Assembly: GCF_000227115.2 (NCBI RefSeq) | Contig: NC_016486.1 | Span: forward strand, 806,001-870,000 | DNA length: 64,000 nt | Direction of reading: 5' to 3' | Source: Naumovozyma dairenensis CBS 421 | Taxonomy: Eukaryota; Ascomycota; Saccharomycetes; Saccharomycetales; Saccharomycetaceae | Shown: positions 42,604 to 52,187 of the stretch, in pieces | How positions within the stretch are numbered: the first letter of the stretch is position 1 | Layout: every line of letters begins with the position of its first letter | Position numbers and translations under genes: made by a program | The notes under the pieces: model-generated | What the model was told of the DNA's origin: nothing | What the model saw: the letters and a program-made list of their open reading frames with translations, nothing else | Databases searched by the model: none

Positions 42604-43278
42604 ATGGCACACGAAAAACAACCGTTGCTTCCAACATATGAAAGGGAAGAACAAAGGAACAACTATAGAGACGTGGGCAAGTCAGTCAAGCGCAAACTCC
42701 TAGGTGTAATTGCTAGGTATCTATTTATAGTTATCGTCACGTTGCTTTTCGCTTTTTTAGTAGTTCAACTTTCAACAAGAGATTATTTAGAACATTCCAC
42801 TTTTGAGGTTACGAGTTTATATCCGACAGGTTTGACGAAAGATAATGATATTAGATTTTCTTGTTCAATGAGAATCAAATTCAACAATAATTTTGAGTAT
42901 GATGGAGAGAGAAAGTTCGATAATTTTATTAATGAGAAATTTGTGAAAGAGCTTAAAATAAGACTTAATAAAGGAAAAATATACAATGCTCCGGCAACGC
43001 ACCACCACGAAAATAATATACATGGAGAACATGGTGAGGGATTATTAGGTGCCATATACGTCGATGACCAGCCCCCATTAGTATTAAGTGGTAGTAATTA
43101 TCAGACAGTTAAATTTCACGGTATCATAAAACCAGAAAATGATAATCTTTGGGACACTATAAAACATTTTAGAAAGACCAATATTTGGATCTTCGCCGAC
43201 ATTACCTTAATCAGAAGTCTTAAATTCTGGGAATCTTTCCCATTAGTTAGACATGGACGTGTATATATTAAAATATAA
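42604..43278 (+). CDS. Single-pass membrane protein of unknown function
   Basis: A 224-residue protein I do not recognise. The short basic cytosolic N-terminus (with QPLLPTYE, a possible sorting or PY-like motif) is followed by one hydrophobic segment at about residues 36-57. A luminal or extracellular domain of about 165 residues ends VRHGRVYIKI. The alternating hydrophobic pattern (VTSLYPTGL, FHGIIKP, IWIFADITLI) suggests a beta-sandwich, possibly like the LEA2-type domains of vacuolar proteins such as Tag1; this is inference. A His-rich THHHENNIHGEHGEG segment is notable. It converges with the YGL159W-like gene. Coding status is supported by length, a clean start and plausible topology. 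Confidence 0.7.
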   Translation: MAHEKQPLLPTYEREEQRNNYRDVGKSVKRKLLGVIARYLFIVIVTLLFAFLVVQLSTRDYLEHSTFEVTSLYPTGLTKDNDIRFSCSMRIKFNNNFEYDGERKFDNFINEKFVKELKIRLNKGKIYNAPATHHHENNIHGEHGEGLLGAIYVDDQPPLVLSGSNYQTVKFHGIIKPENDNLWDTIKHFRKTNIWIFADITLIRSLKFWESFPLVRHGRVYIKI

Positions 43279-43323
43279 TTATAGAAAGCGATTATACATT
43301 ATTTGTATATTCCTTATTTTCAA

Positions 43324-44472
43324 TTAACGCATATAGTTTTGGTCAGTCAAATATTCTTTTGTAACTGCAGCAAGGGCAACATCCATCACAGCCAAACCGA
43401 CAATTTTATGAAGAGTAACTTCACGTCCATTTCCCAGTTTTATCATAGATTTTGAATCATCTTGCTCTTTGCGACTAAATACCGTTCCGTATTCTTTTAA
43501 TTCGTTAGGCTGAACATCGTTGCTAATTAATTCTCCAGCTTCTGCAAGTGTATGTTCTTTGGAATCAACGATAATCTTAACACCTTGTTTTTGAAATTCT
43601 TGAATTAATTCATTATCACATTCATGCATACTTGGTCTATAACTACCAATCAATGAAATATATGTTTCCTTGCATATCTCTGCATTACTACCCTCGAATG
43701 CATCGGCTGCGTTTAAATCTTGAAATAATAGATGTGGTTCCAATGATGGAATACATCCAAATATGATATTACTTTTCTTAACATGTGAACAAACGGCTTT
43801 TTTATCTTCTAATTTAACTTGATTGATATTAATATTAATCGAAGTAGAAGGCGAACCAGTCATTGAATACATGGCCTTTGACATTCTCTTCTTAAATTCT
43901 TCCTCATTCAATTTCTTGGTATGATAAAAGAATGTAATATCAATGGTTTTATGATGTGAGGAACTAAAAATTGATAATAATACCTTCAAACAGATCAAGG
44001 CATGCCACCTAGCTTGTAATCCAGTGCCAAAAATCACAATATTAATTACCCCATTTGTTCTCAGTTTATTTTCATTTTCGGAGTGTAGAAATCTATGATT
44101 CAGAGGAATACAACTAACAATAGCAGTTCGAATAGCTGTCATTTCTTTTGCCTCAAAGACAGCCAAGAATTTACCTGTGTGTGGATCAGTAATCGTAATT
44201 GAACCTTGCAGACCATCTGGGCTGCCAAATAAGGTTTTCACACCAACGTAAGCATTAGCAATAACTGGCATAATTATATGAGTGACATGGTTACCATTAT
44301 TAGTTTCAATATCCTTAATTATCCTAGGTGGTACAACGGTAGGATCGTCTGTATACATCTTCAATGACTGAGTTATTGCATCGAAGATATGCTCAAGACC
44401 ATCGTTCGGTAGTGATAGAAAGAATTGCTCTACCACTTTATCGGTTACCAATTCTTGAAGTGAATTCTCCAT
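43324..44472 (-). CDS. YGL159W: Ornithine cyclodeaminase / mu-crystallin-like protein (YGL159W-like)
   Basis: A 382-residue protein of the ornithine cyclodeaminase/mu-crystallin superfamily, resembling S. cerevisiae YGL159W (370 aa, uncharacterised). Supporting features are KEMTAIRTAIVS (the substrate-site EATALRTAA-like helix, residues 109-120) and a Rossmann motif IVIFGTGLQARWHA (glycines around 149-151). The C-terminal DVQPNELKEYGTVFSRK and LHKIVGLAVMDVALAA correspond to the family's closing helices. The enzymatic reaction is unknown. Its orientation matches that expected from YGL158W/YGL159W order, although other genes now lie between. Confidence 0.85.
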   Translation of the reverse strand: MENSLQELVTDKVVEQFFLSLPNDGLEHIFDAITQSLKMYTDDPTVVPPRIIKDIETNNGNHVTHIIMPVIANAYVGVKTLFGSPDGLQGSITITDPHTGKFLAVFEAKEMTAIRTAIVSCIPLNHRFLHSENENKLRTNGVINIVIFGTGLQARWHALICLKVLLSIFSSSHHKTIDITFFYHTKKLNEEEFKKRMSKAMYSMTGSPSTSINININQVKLEDKKAVCSHVKKSNIIFGCIPSLEPHLLFQDLNAADAFEGSNAEICKETYISLIGSYRPSMHECDNELIQEFQKQGVKIIVDSKEHTLAEAGELISNDVQPNELKEYGTVFSRKEQDDSKSMIKLGNGREVTLHKIVGLAVMDVALAAVTKEYLTDQNYMR

Positions 44473-45229
44473 TAAATGTATTTAGAAATCAAAGTCTATT
44501 CTCTTTGACGTTAAATGCGGTCATGTTATCAGTCATCGAAGAATTATCCTTTGCTTTATTTGCAGACTATGTGAAATTGCTCCAGTTGGCCTTATAATCA
44601 TTCAAGGGCAAGCCTTATCACAAACACTGTTATGTTAGGTGAAGTTATTATAACCCTAGAAACCTTTATTTAAACTATTTTACCAAACCCTTCCTAAGAG
44701 ATCTCCGAGATCCTTAATTACGTAACATTGTGTAAACGACGTACACAGAGCAAAACAAACTTGATAAGTAAAGTAAGGTAAAGTAACACTGGTGGTGACT
44801 GAATGATATTATTCCTCTTCTTTACTTAGGTGTCTCGTATCAACTTATTTGGGATTTTCGATAAAAATTCAAGATAACTGGCTACAAAAAAAAACTGACT
44901 GGTGAACATAGTCATCGACACACTCATTAATCTCGATCTAGAGCAGAGCTCGTTATCGTACATACCGTACGTATGAATTTACTGAAGAGAACCACACTCC
45001 AGATGCACCTGCCGTACCCATCAATAATGGTCCCCCAAACTATGTGATATTTATGTACCTTGTTAGACTATAAACTGTTGATGTGAGGAAAACAACCTTA
45101 GACTTTATTAAGATAAGCAAAGGATTAGTAACAAAATTGGTGACAATGTCTGACTTTTCTATTTCAACAGCGTAATTGTGGTAAGTTTTTTGATTCATAT
45201 TTATGTTGTGTGTAAGCAAAGGATATATT

Positions 45230-45806
45230 TGCTGGAATGATACTTGTAGTAAGTGTTACTATTAATATCCTATGGTAAATGTTTGGATATCAAGTTTGGT
45301 ACAATGTCCTCTAATATGAAGCGAAATGATTACCGAACCTGGTAAATGCTGGAATGATATTCTTGCTATGTGGTACTATGAATATCCTAAGATGAAAGTT
45401 TAGCTACCACGCTTGGTATAATGTCTTCTAAGATGACACGAAAAGTTTATCAAATATGGTAAAGACGGGAAGAACCACAGATACCGACGTGACGCGACTA
45501 ACATTGAGTTGACATGTCTGTCAACGAAATATATTCTCGAGTTTCTATCCTGCCATCAGGAAGGTATAAATAGACCAATAACTCGAAGTTTCAATTCCTG
45601 ATTTTCCTGTTGTTATATTTTTTATATTTTATTTTTTTATACTTTATATTTTTTATTTACTTTCAAGAAGAATGAACTCTATTACTTATATTATCAGAGA
45701 CTATTAATCATAATTGAAATTAACTCCTATAAAGCTTATTTACATTCAAGATGGAATTTTACAATACGAATAACACAAGATATCAAAGATTGGATGCTTC
45801 CGAGCG
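45230..45806 (+). mobile_element. Solo LTR, copy 3 (577 bp, with internal duplication)
   Basis: Same family as copies 1 and 2 and in the same orientation. Starts TGCTGGAATGATA and ends CTTCCGAGCG, with the 5-bp target duplication ATATT at 45225-45229 and 45807-45811. It is about 100 bases longer because its first about 117 bases are tandemly repeated (second unit starts at 45347, again TGCTGGAATGATA). It lies about 400 bases upstream of tRNA-Gly. It is more diverged than copies 1 and 2 are from each other, so probably older. Confidence 0.92.
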
Positions 45807-45829
45807 ATATTCCTTCCTTCAAGCTACTT

Positions 45830-45851
45830 CATACTTAAGCACTTAAGTATG
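45830..45851. repeat. 22-bp palindrome
   Basis: CATACTTAAG and CTTAAGTATG face each other across a 2-base CA centre, 19 bases beyond the LTR target duplication. Confidence 0.85.
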
Positions 45852-46205
45852 TAATTCCTCGTGAGATTACTGCAGTGTATTTGTATGCTGTTGTGATTTT
45901 ATTTTTCTCAAAGATGTACTTGTTTTTCCATAAACTATATGATATGCATTTCCTAGAGAATGTCCGCCCTCTTTATATCCTTTTGAAAGGTTCTTGAATC
46001 TCCTCAAGGCTTTGACTCGAGCCCTTGTTTTACCACGTATCTAATTTCTCGAAACAGTTGCTCTCCAAAAGCTTCTACACAACCTGCAGGATTACGCTAT
46101 CTAGCAGGATAAACCTGCACTGGAGATCTAATATTAGCTTTTTGGTCAACGGGTAGTTAAGATCAAACTTCAAGGCCTCCATATACTTCAAAAAACAAGA
46201 AACAG

Positions 46206-46276
46206 GCGCAGGTGGTTTAGTGGTAAAATCCAACGTTGCCATCGTTGGGCCCCGGGTTCGATTCCCGGCTTGCGCA
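46206..46276 (+). tRNA. tRNA-Gly (GCC)
   Basis: A 71-nt gene identical to the one at 23265-23335 but on the opposite strand. Anticodon GCC, T-arm GGGTTCGATTCCC, terminator TTTTTT just downstream. The immediate 5' flank (ACAAGAAACAG) is also nearly shared with the other copy. Confidence 0.97.
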
Positions 46277-46527
46277 TATCTTTTTTCAATTTTTTTGGAA
46301 CTTTCTCGAGCGTCTATTCACCGAGAAATATGATACGTATTTTATACTTGTTTAGGTAAATCTGATGATCGATCGAAGTGGGACAACTACTTAATCGTCT
46401 ACCTTCCTATGCTGAGGTGATAACAGAGAAATATCAGGAAATTGTTTTAAAGTACCGCTTCGTTTTTGCCCCCTCAAATAGGTAGGTCATTGTATAAAAA
46501 TTTATTTGCTAAAAGGAACATATAACC

Positions 46528-49134
46528 ATGTCGTCAAGTATCCTAGAGTCTGATGTTCCTAGTTCAAAGGGGGAACCTAAACCTGAAATTATATCAACGA
46601 CAGTTACAACAATGGACGAAAACGGTAATACTATTGTGAAGATTAAAAAGAAGAAGAAAATAAAAAGGAAAAAAAAGAAGGTATTGAAGGAATCAACAGC
46701 AGAAGCTGCTGAACTGGACGAAATTGTGAACGCGAATAAGGAAAATGATAATAAGAAGATAACACCCGTAAAAGAGGAAAAAGGAGATACAATCAAACCT
46801 GAATCTACTCATGATAACTCTACTAAAACAACCGATAATGAAAATATAGACGCAACCAATACCGAGGAGAATGGTGTAGATCCTCTAAAGAAGAAAAAGA
46901 AACTTAAAAGGATAAAGAAAATAAAAAAGGTGAAAAAGAAGAAGGTTCCTACTCCTGAAAATGATAAAGTTGGGTTAGACTCCATTATGGTAGGTATCGA
47001 GGAATTTTTGAATGATGATGAAAACAAAGATGTGGCCGTTAACATCGTTAAAGCACCATCTGAAAGAGCGAAAGAATCATCCATTTCAAAGGAAATGTTC
47101 TTAGATACAAAGGATCCCGACTCACTTGATGGAATTTCCAAAGAACAACCTTCAACAACAACAGAATTAGCTGATTCGGAGCTAAAAATAACCAAAGACC
47201 TGAACGATATCAAAGACTCTAAGTTGGATACAGATACTGTTGCAACCGAACAAGTTTCAACTGGTATGATAACAACTGATATTACAGATGAACCAATTGG
47301 AAAAGAGACATTACATGATATTCACGAAGAAGAAGAAGAGAAAGATAAAGAACTGATTAATATTTCCCCAGATATTGAAGGTACCGAAAGTAATTCCAAT
47401 ACGGAGGACAGGACGACGGTAGTAGTTGACCAAGAAGAGAAAGAGAAAAAGAAAGAAGAAGGAAAAGATAAATTACATCTTGAGAACAGCTCGTCAGTGA
47501 CTAATGATGAACATACAAACCTCTTAGCAGATGGTGAAAACAAAAGTGACACAATTGATATGCCTGAGGATAAGTCTTCAGAGTTGGAAGATTCCAAGGA
47601 AGAAGGGAAAGCTGCGGATGCGTTAAAATTAGAGGATACTGTAAAGGAAACCACTTCTCAGATAGATATGCCAGTGGTTACCCATGACATAGAAGTAACT
47701 CCCTCTGAAATTAATGATCCAACACGCAAGGGTACTATTATTGCTGCGGAGCAACTTTCATCAAAACCGTTACAAAGTAATGTCTCCTCAGAAAAGGAAA
47801 GCCACAGGGAAAACATCGATACTATGGTCTCGAGTACTGAACCCGAGAAACAAGCGGTCAGTTCTTTAATACATCTAAATCCACCCCAACACTTGGAAAA
47901 CGAAGAAGAAGAAGAAGAAGAAGAAGAAGAAGAAGAAGAAGAAAAAAAAGGAAAAGAAAAAGAAGAAACTGTTAATGTATCTGAGGACAATAAATCAAAA
48001 TTGGAAAAAACTACAGACAAATTAGAAGAGCAATTAATTAAGACTACAGACACATATTCTATCAGACAAGATATAGAGGTCCCGACAGATTTGAATCCAA
48101 AGATTGCTATGGATGTCATAGCTTCCGAGCGTGAAAAAAAGGAAGAGCTAATAGAAAACAAGGCGGAGCCTAATATGGACAATGGCTTAGACAAGACTGA
48201 ATCTACCGAGGTTGATGCTAATGAAGAAGTGAACGAAGAATATAAGGGAGAATTGCAAGGGGAACTCAAAGAGGGTGTTGATGAACAGCTTGATACAAAC
48301 AATAAGACTAACCATAATGCAGTTGATCAAGAAAAGGAAGTTGATAATTCAAACGATGTTGAACTAGCTACACCTTCAATTGGTTTAGACACAGCGGAGA
48401 ACAATAAAGGACTATTGGCGCCATCAGAGGGGATTGAAAACACTGATAACATAAAGGAAGAAGCCATGAAACAGTCCAAGAAACTTGAAGAAGACGATGG
48501 AATTCATGGATTATCTTTTGGAGATGCTAGTCAAACTAGTACCGAAAAGGATGGAACTTTCAATGAACCGGGAACTACATTACACGATGCAGCAGCAAAA
48601 GCCAATACACCCGCAAATTCTACCATGGCAGATATACTAGCTGAAACAGATGCATTTTTAAATTCATTAAATCTCGATATGGTTGATGATTCAGAAATTA
48701 ACGATCTTTTATCTATCGGTACCAAGGAAAAATTAAATCCTAATACCAAATTAAATGGGACTGAAACAATAAAATCACCTATCAAGAAGGAAAAAGAAGA
48801 TGACTCGACTTCCTCTACTATTAAAAATAGCGAAATAATTGAACATAATAAGAAGCAACCAATATACATCTTTACCTCGTTAGCTGGTGGTGGATTCCAT
48901 ATGATACCGAGAACCAATAGATTAACGACAATCCTTACAGCTAACAGGGTTGAGTTTACTTATCGAGATTTAGGAACTGATGATGAAGCTAGGAAAGTAT
49001 GGAGGACGTATGGGAAAGGTAGATCTTTACCTGGTGTTGTTAGAGGGCGAGATGATATCATTGGTAATTGGGAAGAGATTGACGAAGCCAACGAAGATTA
49101 TAGACTACACGATTTATTATATAATACATTATAG
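46528..49134 (+). CDS. AIP5: Aip5-like actin-regulating protein with C-terminal glutaredoxin-fold domain
   Basis: An 868-residue protein resembling S. cerevisiae Aip5 (YFR016C, 1233 aa), a polarisome-associated protein that promotes actin assembly with Bni1. About 770 residues are disordered and rich in Glu, Lys, Asp and Thr, with two lysine blocks near 31-45 and 121-141. A run of about 15 Glu at 459-473 comes from a GAA microsatellite (47902-47946). The C-terminal domain from about 777 (PIYIFTSLAGGGFH then RVEFTYRDLGTD, SLPGVVRG) has a glutaredoxin/SH3BGR-like fold but no CxxC, so no redox role is expected. Identity rests on this C-terminal domain and on adjacency to GSY, as in YFR015C/YFR016C. 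Confidence 0.85.
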   Translation: MSSSILESDVPSSKGEPKPEIISTTVTTMDENGNTIVKIKKKKKIKRKKKKVLKESTAEAAELDEIVNANKENDNKKITPVKEEKGDTIKPESTHDNSTKTTDNENIDATNTEENGVDPLKKKKKLKRIKKIKKVKKKKVPTPENDKVGLDSIMVGIEEFLNDDENKDVAVNIVKAPSERAKESSISKEMFLDTKDPDSLDGISKEQPSTTTELADSELKITKDLNDIKDSKLDTDTVATEQVSTGMITTDITDEPIGKETLHDIHEEEEEKDKELINISPDIEGTESNSNTEDRTTVVVDQEEKEKKKEEGKDKLHLENSSSVTNDEHTNLLADGENKSDTIDMPEDKSSELEDSKEEGKAADALKLEDTVKETTSQIDMPVVTHDIEVTPSEINDPTRKGTIIAAEQLSSKPLQSNVSSEKESHRENIDTMVSSTEPEKQAVSSLIHLNPPQHLENEEEEEEEEEEEEEEKKGKEKEETVNVSEDNKSKLEKTTDKLEEQLIKTTDTYSIRQDIEVPTDLNPKIAMDVIASEREKKEELIENKAEPNMDNGLDKTESTEVDANEEVNEEYKGELQGELKEGVDEQLDTNNKTNHNAVDQEKEVDNSNDVELATPSIGLDTAENNKGLLAPSEGIENTDNIKEEAMKQSKKLEEDDGIHGLSFGDASQTSTEKDGTFNEPGTTLHDAAAKANTPANSTMADILAETDAFLNSLNLDMVDDSEINDLLSIGTKEKLNPNTKLNGTETIKSPIKKEKEDDSTSSTIKNSEIIEHNKKQPIYIFTSLAGGGFHMIPRTNRLTTILTANRVEFTYRDLGTDDEARKVWRTYGKGRSLPGVVRGRDDIIGNWEEIDEANEDYRLHDLLYNTL

Positions 49135-50048
49135 AAAGCTTCTTGGATGAATCTTTATACACGTACGAAAAAAAAAGATGAAAACTACTGAAATCTCTGA
49201 GGTTTTTCTTTTGTTTGGAGTTCAATAGTGGAGACCTCTCCCCTAGTTTAAACCCAACCGGACTTTCCCTAAATGGTAACACACTTTTTTAAGCCTTCGT
49301 CCGTTTCTACAAAAGTTTGGTTTCATTTATTGTGATTTCGATTACCTGCGTAGTGCAGAGCTGAAGAACAAAATACAAACCAATCTTCCAGAGTATGGAG
49401 GAGGGGGGGGGGAGCTAGAAAATTATTTGCAGACAATTAGCCGCCGAGCTCAGACGTTTACCCCTTAACCCACACATCACACTGATGCCCCACATTTTGC
49501 TCCACAGGTTTCCTCTACAACAAGAGAACATTCCTGAGGGAGAGTGTGGTAAGTCGACTCTCATTATGTAGGGTTTTCGGAATCAATCTCCCCTGAGAAA
49601 CAAGCGCACATCAGGCCAACATGCCTCGGTGATTTCTTGGAACTGGTCAAAAAATATCACCACAGACTAGCGGGCGCACAATTCATTCCCCGAGTCAACC
49701 AACTTCCTTCCAACCTGCCCCCCCCCCCCCTTCGTTGTTGTTTACGTTCTTGCTTAACTGCGAAATTTAGACCTTCGACTGCCTTCCAGTTTGGGAAACT
49801 CTAGAACTTTGTCTTTTCGTTGCTTAACCCAATTCGGGAACATATATATAAGGCGACATTGCATATCGTTGCTTTTTCTTTTTCCCAACTTTATTATCTC
49901 TTTAGGCGGTTCAGTCATTTTTTGGTCTAGCTGCTGAAAAATTACATACAACATTACATAACTCTCGCGAAAAGTGTTACTATTGCGGAAGCATACCACA
50001 CTTTAGTACAACTTACCAAACAACAGTTAAGAGACAAAAGAACAAACC
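49135..50048. promoter_or_regulatory. Glycogen synthase promoter region
   Basis: No gene, but dense regulatory-looking sequence. CCCCT stress-response elements lie at 49240-49244, 49461-49465 and 49590-49594. A further CCCCT ends a 12-C run (49719-49730). An exact URS1 core TAGCCGCCGA is at 49438-49447, and a 10-G run is at 49403-49412. A TATATATA element at about 49841-49849 may be the TATA box. STRE control fits known stress and nutrient induction of yeast GSY genes. Confidence 0.55.
49438..49447 (+). promoter_or_regulatory. URS1/Ume6-type site upstream of GSY
   Basis: TAGCCGCCGA is an exact URS1 core 602 bases before the glycogen synthase ATG, and 14 bases before a CCCCT stress element. 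Ume6 repression of storage-carbohydrate genes during growth is plausible; binding is inferred. Confidence 0.45.
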
Positions 50049-52187
50049 ATGACTCGTGACTTGAAAGAACATTTATTGTTCGAAATTGCAACAGAAGTCG
50101 CCAACAGAGTTGGTGGTATCTATTCTGTCTTAAAATCCAAAGCACCAATAACAGTAGCTCAATACAAGGAAAATTACATGTTATTAGGTCCCCTAAACAA
50201 GGCGACTTACCAAAATGAAATCGAACAATTAGATTGGACCTCAGAGGAGGCATTCTCTGGTGATTTGAAACCCATCCAAGACACTCTCCATTCTTTACAA
50301 TCTAAGGGATTCAATTTCGTCTTTGGTCGTTGGTTAATTGAAGGTTCTCCAAAGGTTCTATTAATAGATTTGGATTCTATTAGATGGCGTTTAAATGAAT
50401 GGAAAGCTGATCTTTGGTCATTAGTTGGTATCCCATCTCCCGAATATGATTCTGAAACTAATGATGCTATCTTATTAGGGTATGCTGTCGTTTGGTTCCT
50501 TGGTGAATTGACTCAATTAGATCATAAACATGCTATTATTGCTCATTTCCATGAATGGTTAGCAGGTGTTGCATTGCCCTTGTGCAGAAAGAAGAGAATT
50601 GATGTCGTTACCATTTTTACAACTCATGCTACTTTGTTAGGTAGATATTTATGTGCTGCTGGTGATGTTGACTTTTATAATAATTTAGCAAACTTTGATG
50701 TTGATCAAGAAGCCGGTAAAAGAGGTATTTATCATAGATATTGTATTGAAAGAGCTGCTGCGCACACTGCTGATGTGTTTACTACAGTTTCACAAATTAC
50801 TGCCTTTGAAGCTGAACATCTTTTGAAAAGAAAACCTGATGGGATTTTACCAAATGGGTTAAATGTTGTTAAATTCCAAGCCGTTCATGAATTCCAGAAT
50901 TTACATGCTTTGAAAAAGGAAAAGATCAATGAATTCGTTAGAGGTCATTTCCATGGTTGTTTCGATTTTGATTTGGATAATACTTTATATTTCTTTATCG
51001 CTGGTAGATACGAATATAAAAATAAAGGTGCCGATATGTTTATTGAAGCATTGGCTCGTTTGAATTATAGATTAAAAGTTGCTGGTTCCAAGATGACAGT
51101 GGTTGCTTTCATTATTATGCCTGCTAAGACAAACTCATTCACCGTGGAAGCCTTAAAGAGTCAAGCTGTAGTTAAATCATTGGAAAATACAGTGGATGAA
51201 GTTACTAAAAACATTGGTAAGAGAATATTTGAACATGCGATGAGATTTCCTCATATGGGCATTACATCAGAAATCCCAACAGATTTGAATGAACTATTAA
51301 AACCATCTGATAATGTTTTGTTAAAGAGACGTGTCTTGGGATTAAGAAGAGCTGATGGCCAATTACCACCAGTGGTTACTCATAACATGGTTGATGATGC
51401 TAATGATCCAATCTTAAATCAAATTAGACATGTTCAATTGTTTAATAATACAAGTGATAGAGTTAAAGTTATTTTCCATCCTGAATTTTTGAATGCTAAT
51501 AATCCAATCTTAGGTTTAGATTATGACGAATTTGTTCGTGGTTGTCATTTAGGTGTTTTTCCTTCATATTATGAACCATGGGGTTATACTCCAGCTGAAT
51601 GTACCGTTATGGGTGTTCCATCAATTACCACCAACTTATCAGGGTTCGGTGCTTACATGGAAGACTTGATTGAGGCTAATCAAGCTAAAGATTATGGTAT
51701 TTACATCGTTGATCGTAGATTTAAGAACCCTGATGAATCTGTGGAACAATTAGTTGATTGTATGGAAGAATTCTGTAAGAAAACAAGAAGACAAAGAATC
51801 AACCAAAGAAATAGAACAGAAAGATTATCAGATCTATTAGATTGGAAACGTATGGGTTTAGAATATGTTAAGGCAAGACAACTAGCATTACGTAGAGCAT
51901 ATCCAGATCAATTTAAACAATTAGTTGGAGAAGAATTGAACGATACCGATATGAATACTTTAGCTGGTGGTAAGAAATTAAAGATTGCTAGACCATTAAG
52001 TGTGCCTGGTTCACCAAGGGAACCAAGATCAGGCAGTACAGTGTTCATGACTCCTGGTGATTTAGGTACTTTACAAGATGCCAACAATGCTGATGATTAT
52101 TTCAATTTAAGTATGGATGGTAGAGCTCTTGATACTGATGATACAGAAGAAGATGAAGGTATTGCTGGTGTAGATGGACCTCATTAA
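50049..52187 (+). CDS. GSY1: Glycogen synthase
   Basis: A 712-residue GT3 glycogen synthase (S. cerevisiae Gsy1 708, Gsy2 705). It elongates glycogen from UDP-glucose. Conserved regions include the N-terminal [18 protein letters not shown] nucleotide-binding loop, HFHEWLAG and the catalytic [18 protein letters not shown] motif. The arginine cluster that senses glucose-6-phosphate is intact (R580, R581, R583, R587, R589, R592). The C-terminal regulatory phosphosites are conserved at S651, S655 and T668, matching Gsy2 S650, S654 and T667. Synteny with AIP5 and CMK points to GSY1 (YFR015C). The promoter carries several stress elements. Confidence 0.96.
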   Translation: MTRDLKEHLLFEIATEVANRVGGIYSVLKSKAPITVAQYKENYMLLGPLNKATYQNEIEQLDWTSEEAFSGDLKPIQDTLHSLQSKGFNFVFGRWLIEGSPKVLLIDLDSIRWRLNEWKADLWSLVGIPSPEYDSETNDAILLGYAVVWFLGELTQLDHKHAIIAHFHEWLAGVALPLCRKKRIDVVTIFTTHATLLGRYLCAAGDVDFYNNLANFDVDQEAGKRGIYHRYCIERAAAHTADVFTTVSQITAFEAEHLLKRKPDGILPNGLNVVKFQAVHEFQNLHALKKEKINEFVRGHFHGCFDFDLDNTLYFFIAGRYEYKNKGADMFIEALARLNYRLKVAGSKMTVVAFIIMPAKTNSFTVEALKSQAVVKSLENTVDEVTKNIGKRIFEHAMRFPHMGITSEIPTDLNELLKPSDNVLLKRRVLGLRRADGQLPPVVTHNMVDDANDPILNQIRHVQLFNNTSDRVKVIFHPEFLNANNPILGLDYDEFVRGCHLGVFPSYYEPWGYTPAECTVMGVPSITTNLSGFGAYMEDLIEANQAKDYGIYIVDRRFKNPDESVEQLVDCMEEFCKKTRRQRINQRNRTERLSDLLDWKRMGLEYVKARQLALRRAYPDQFKQLVGEELNDTDMNTLAGGKKLKIARPLSVPGSPREPRSGSTVFMTPGDLGTLQDANNADDYFNLSMDGRALDTDDTEEDEGIAGVDGPH

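Larger units (their letters stand above)
44473..46205. other. Synteny-junction spacer with solo LTR copy 3
   Basis: This is the change from YGL-type to YFR-type gene order. It contains the solo LTR at 45230-45806 and a 22-bp palindrome at 45830-45851. No protein gene is seen. Confidence 0.4.

Noticed and set aside
47322..48302. Serine-rich minus-strand frames inside AIP5
   Set aside because: Mirror images of the Glu/Lys-rich coding strand (GAA repeats read as TTC/TCT).
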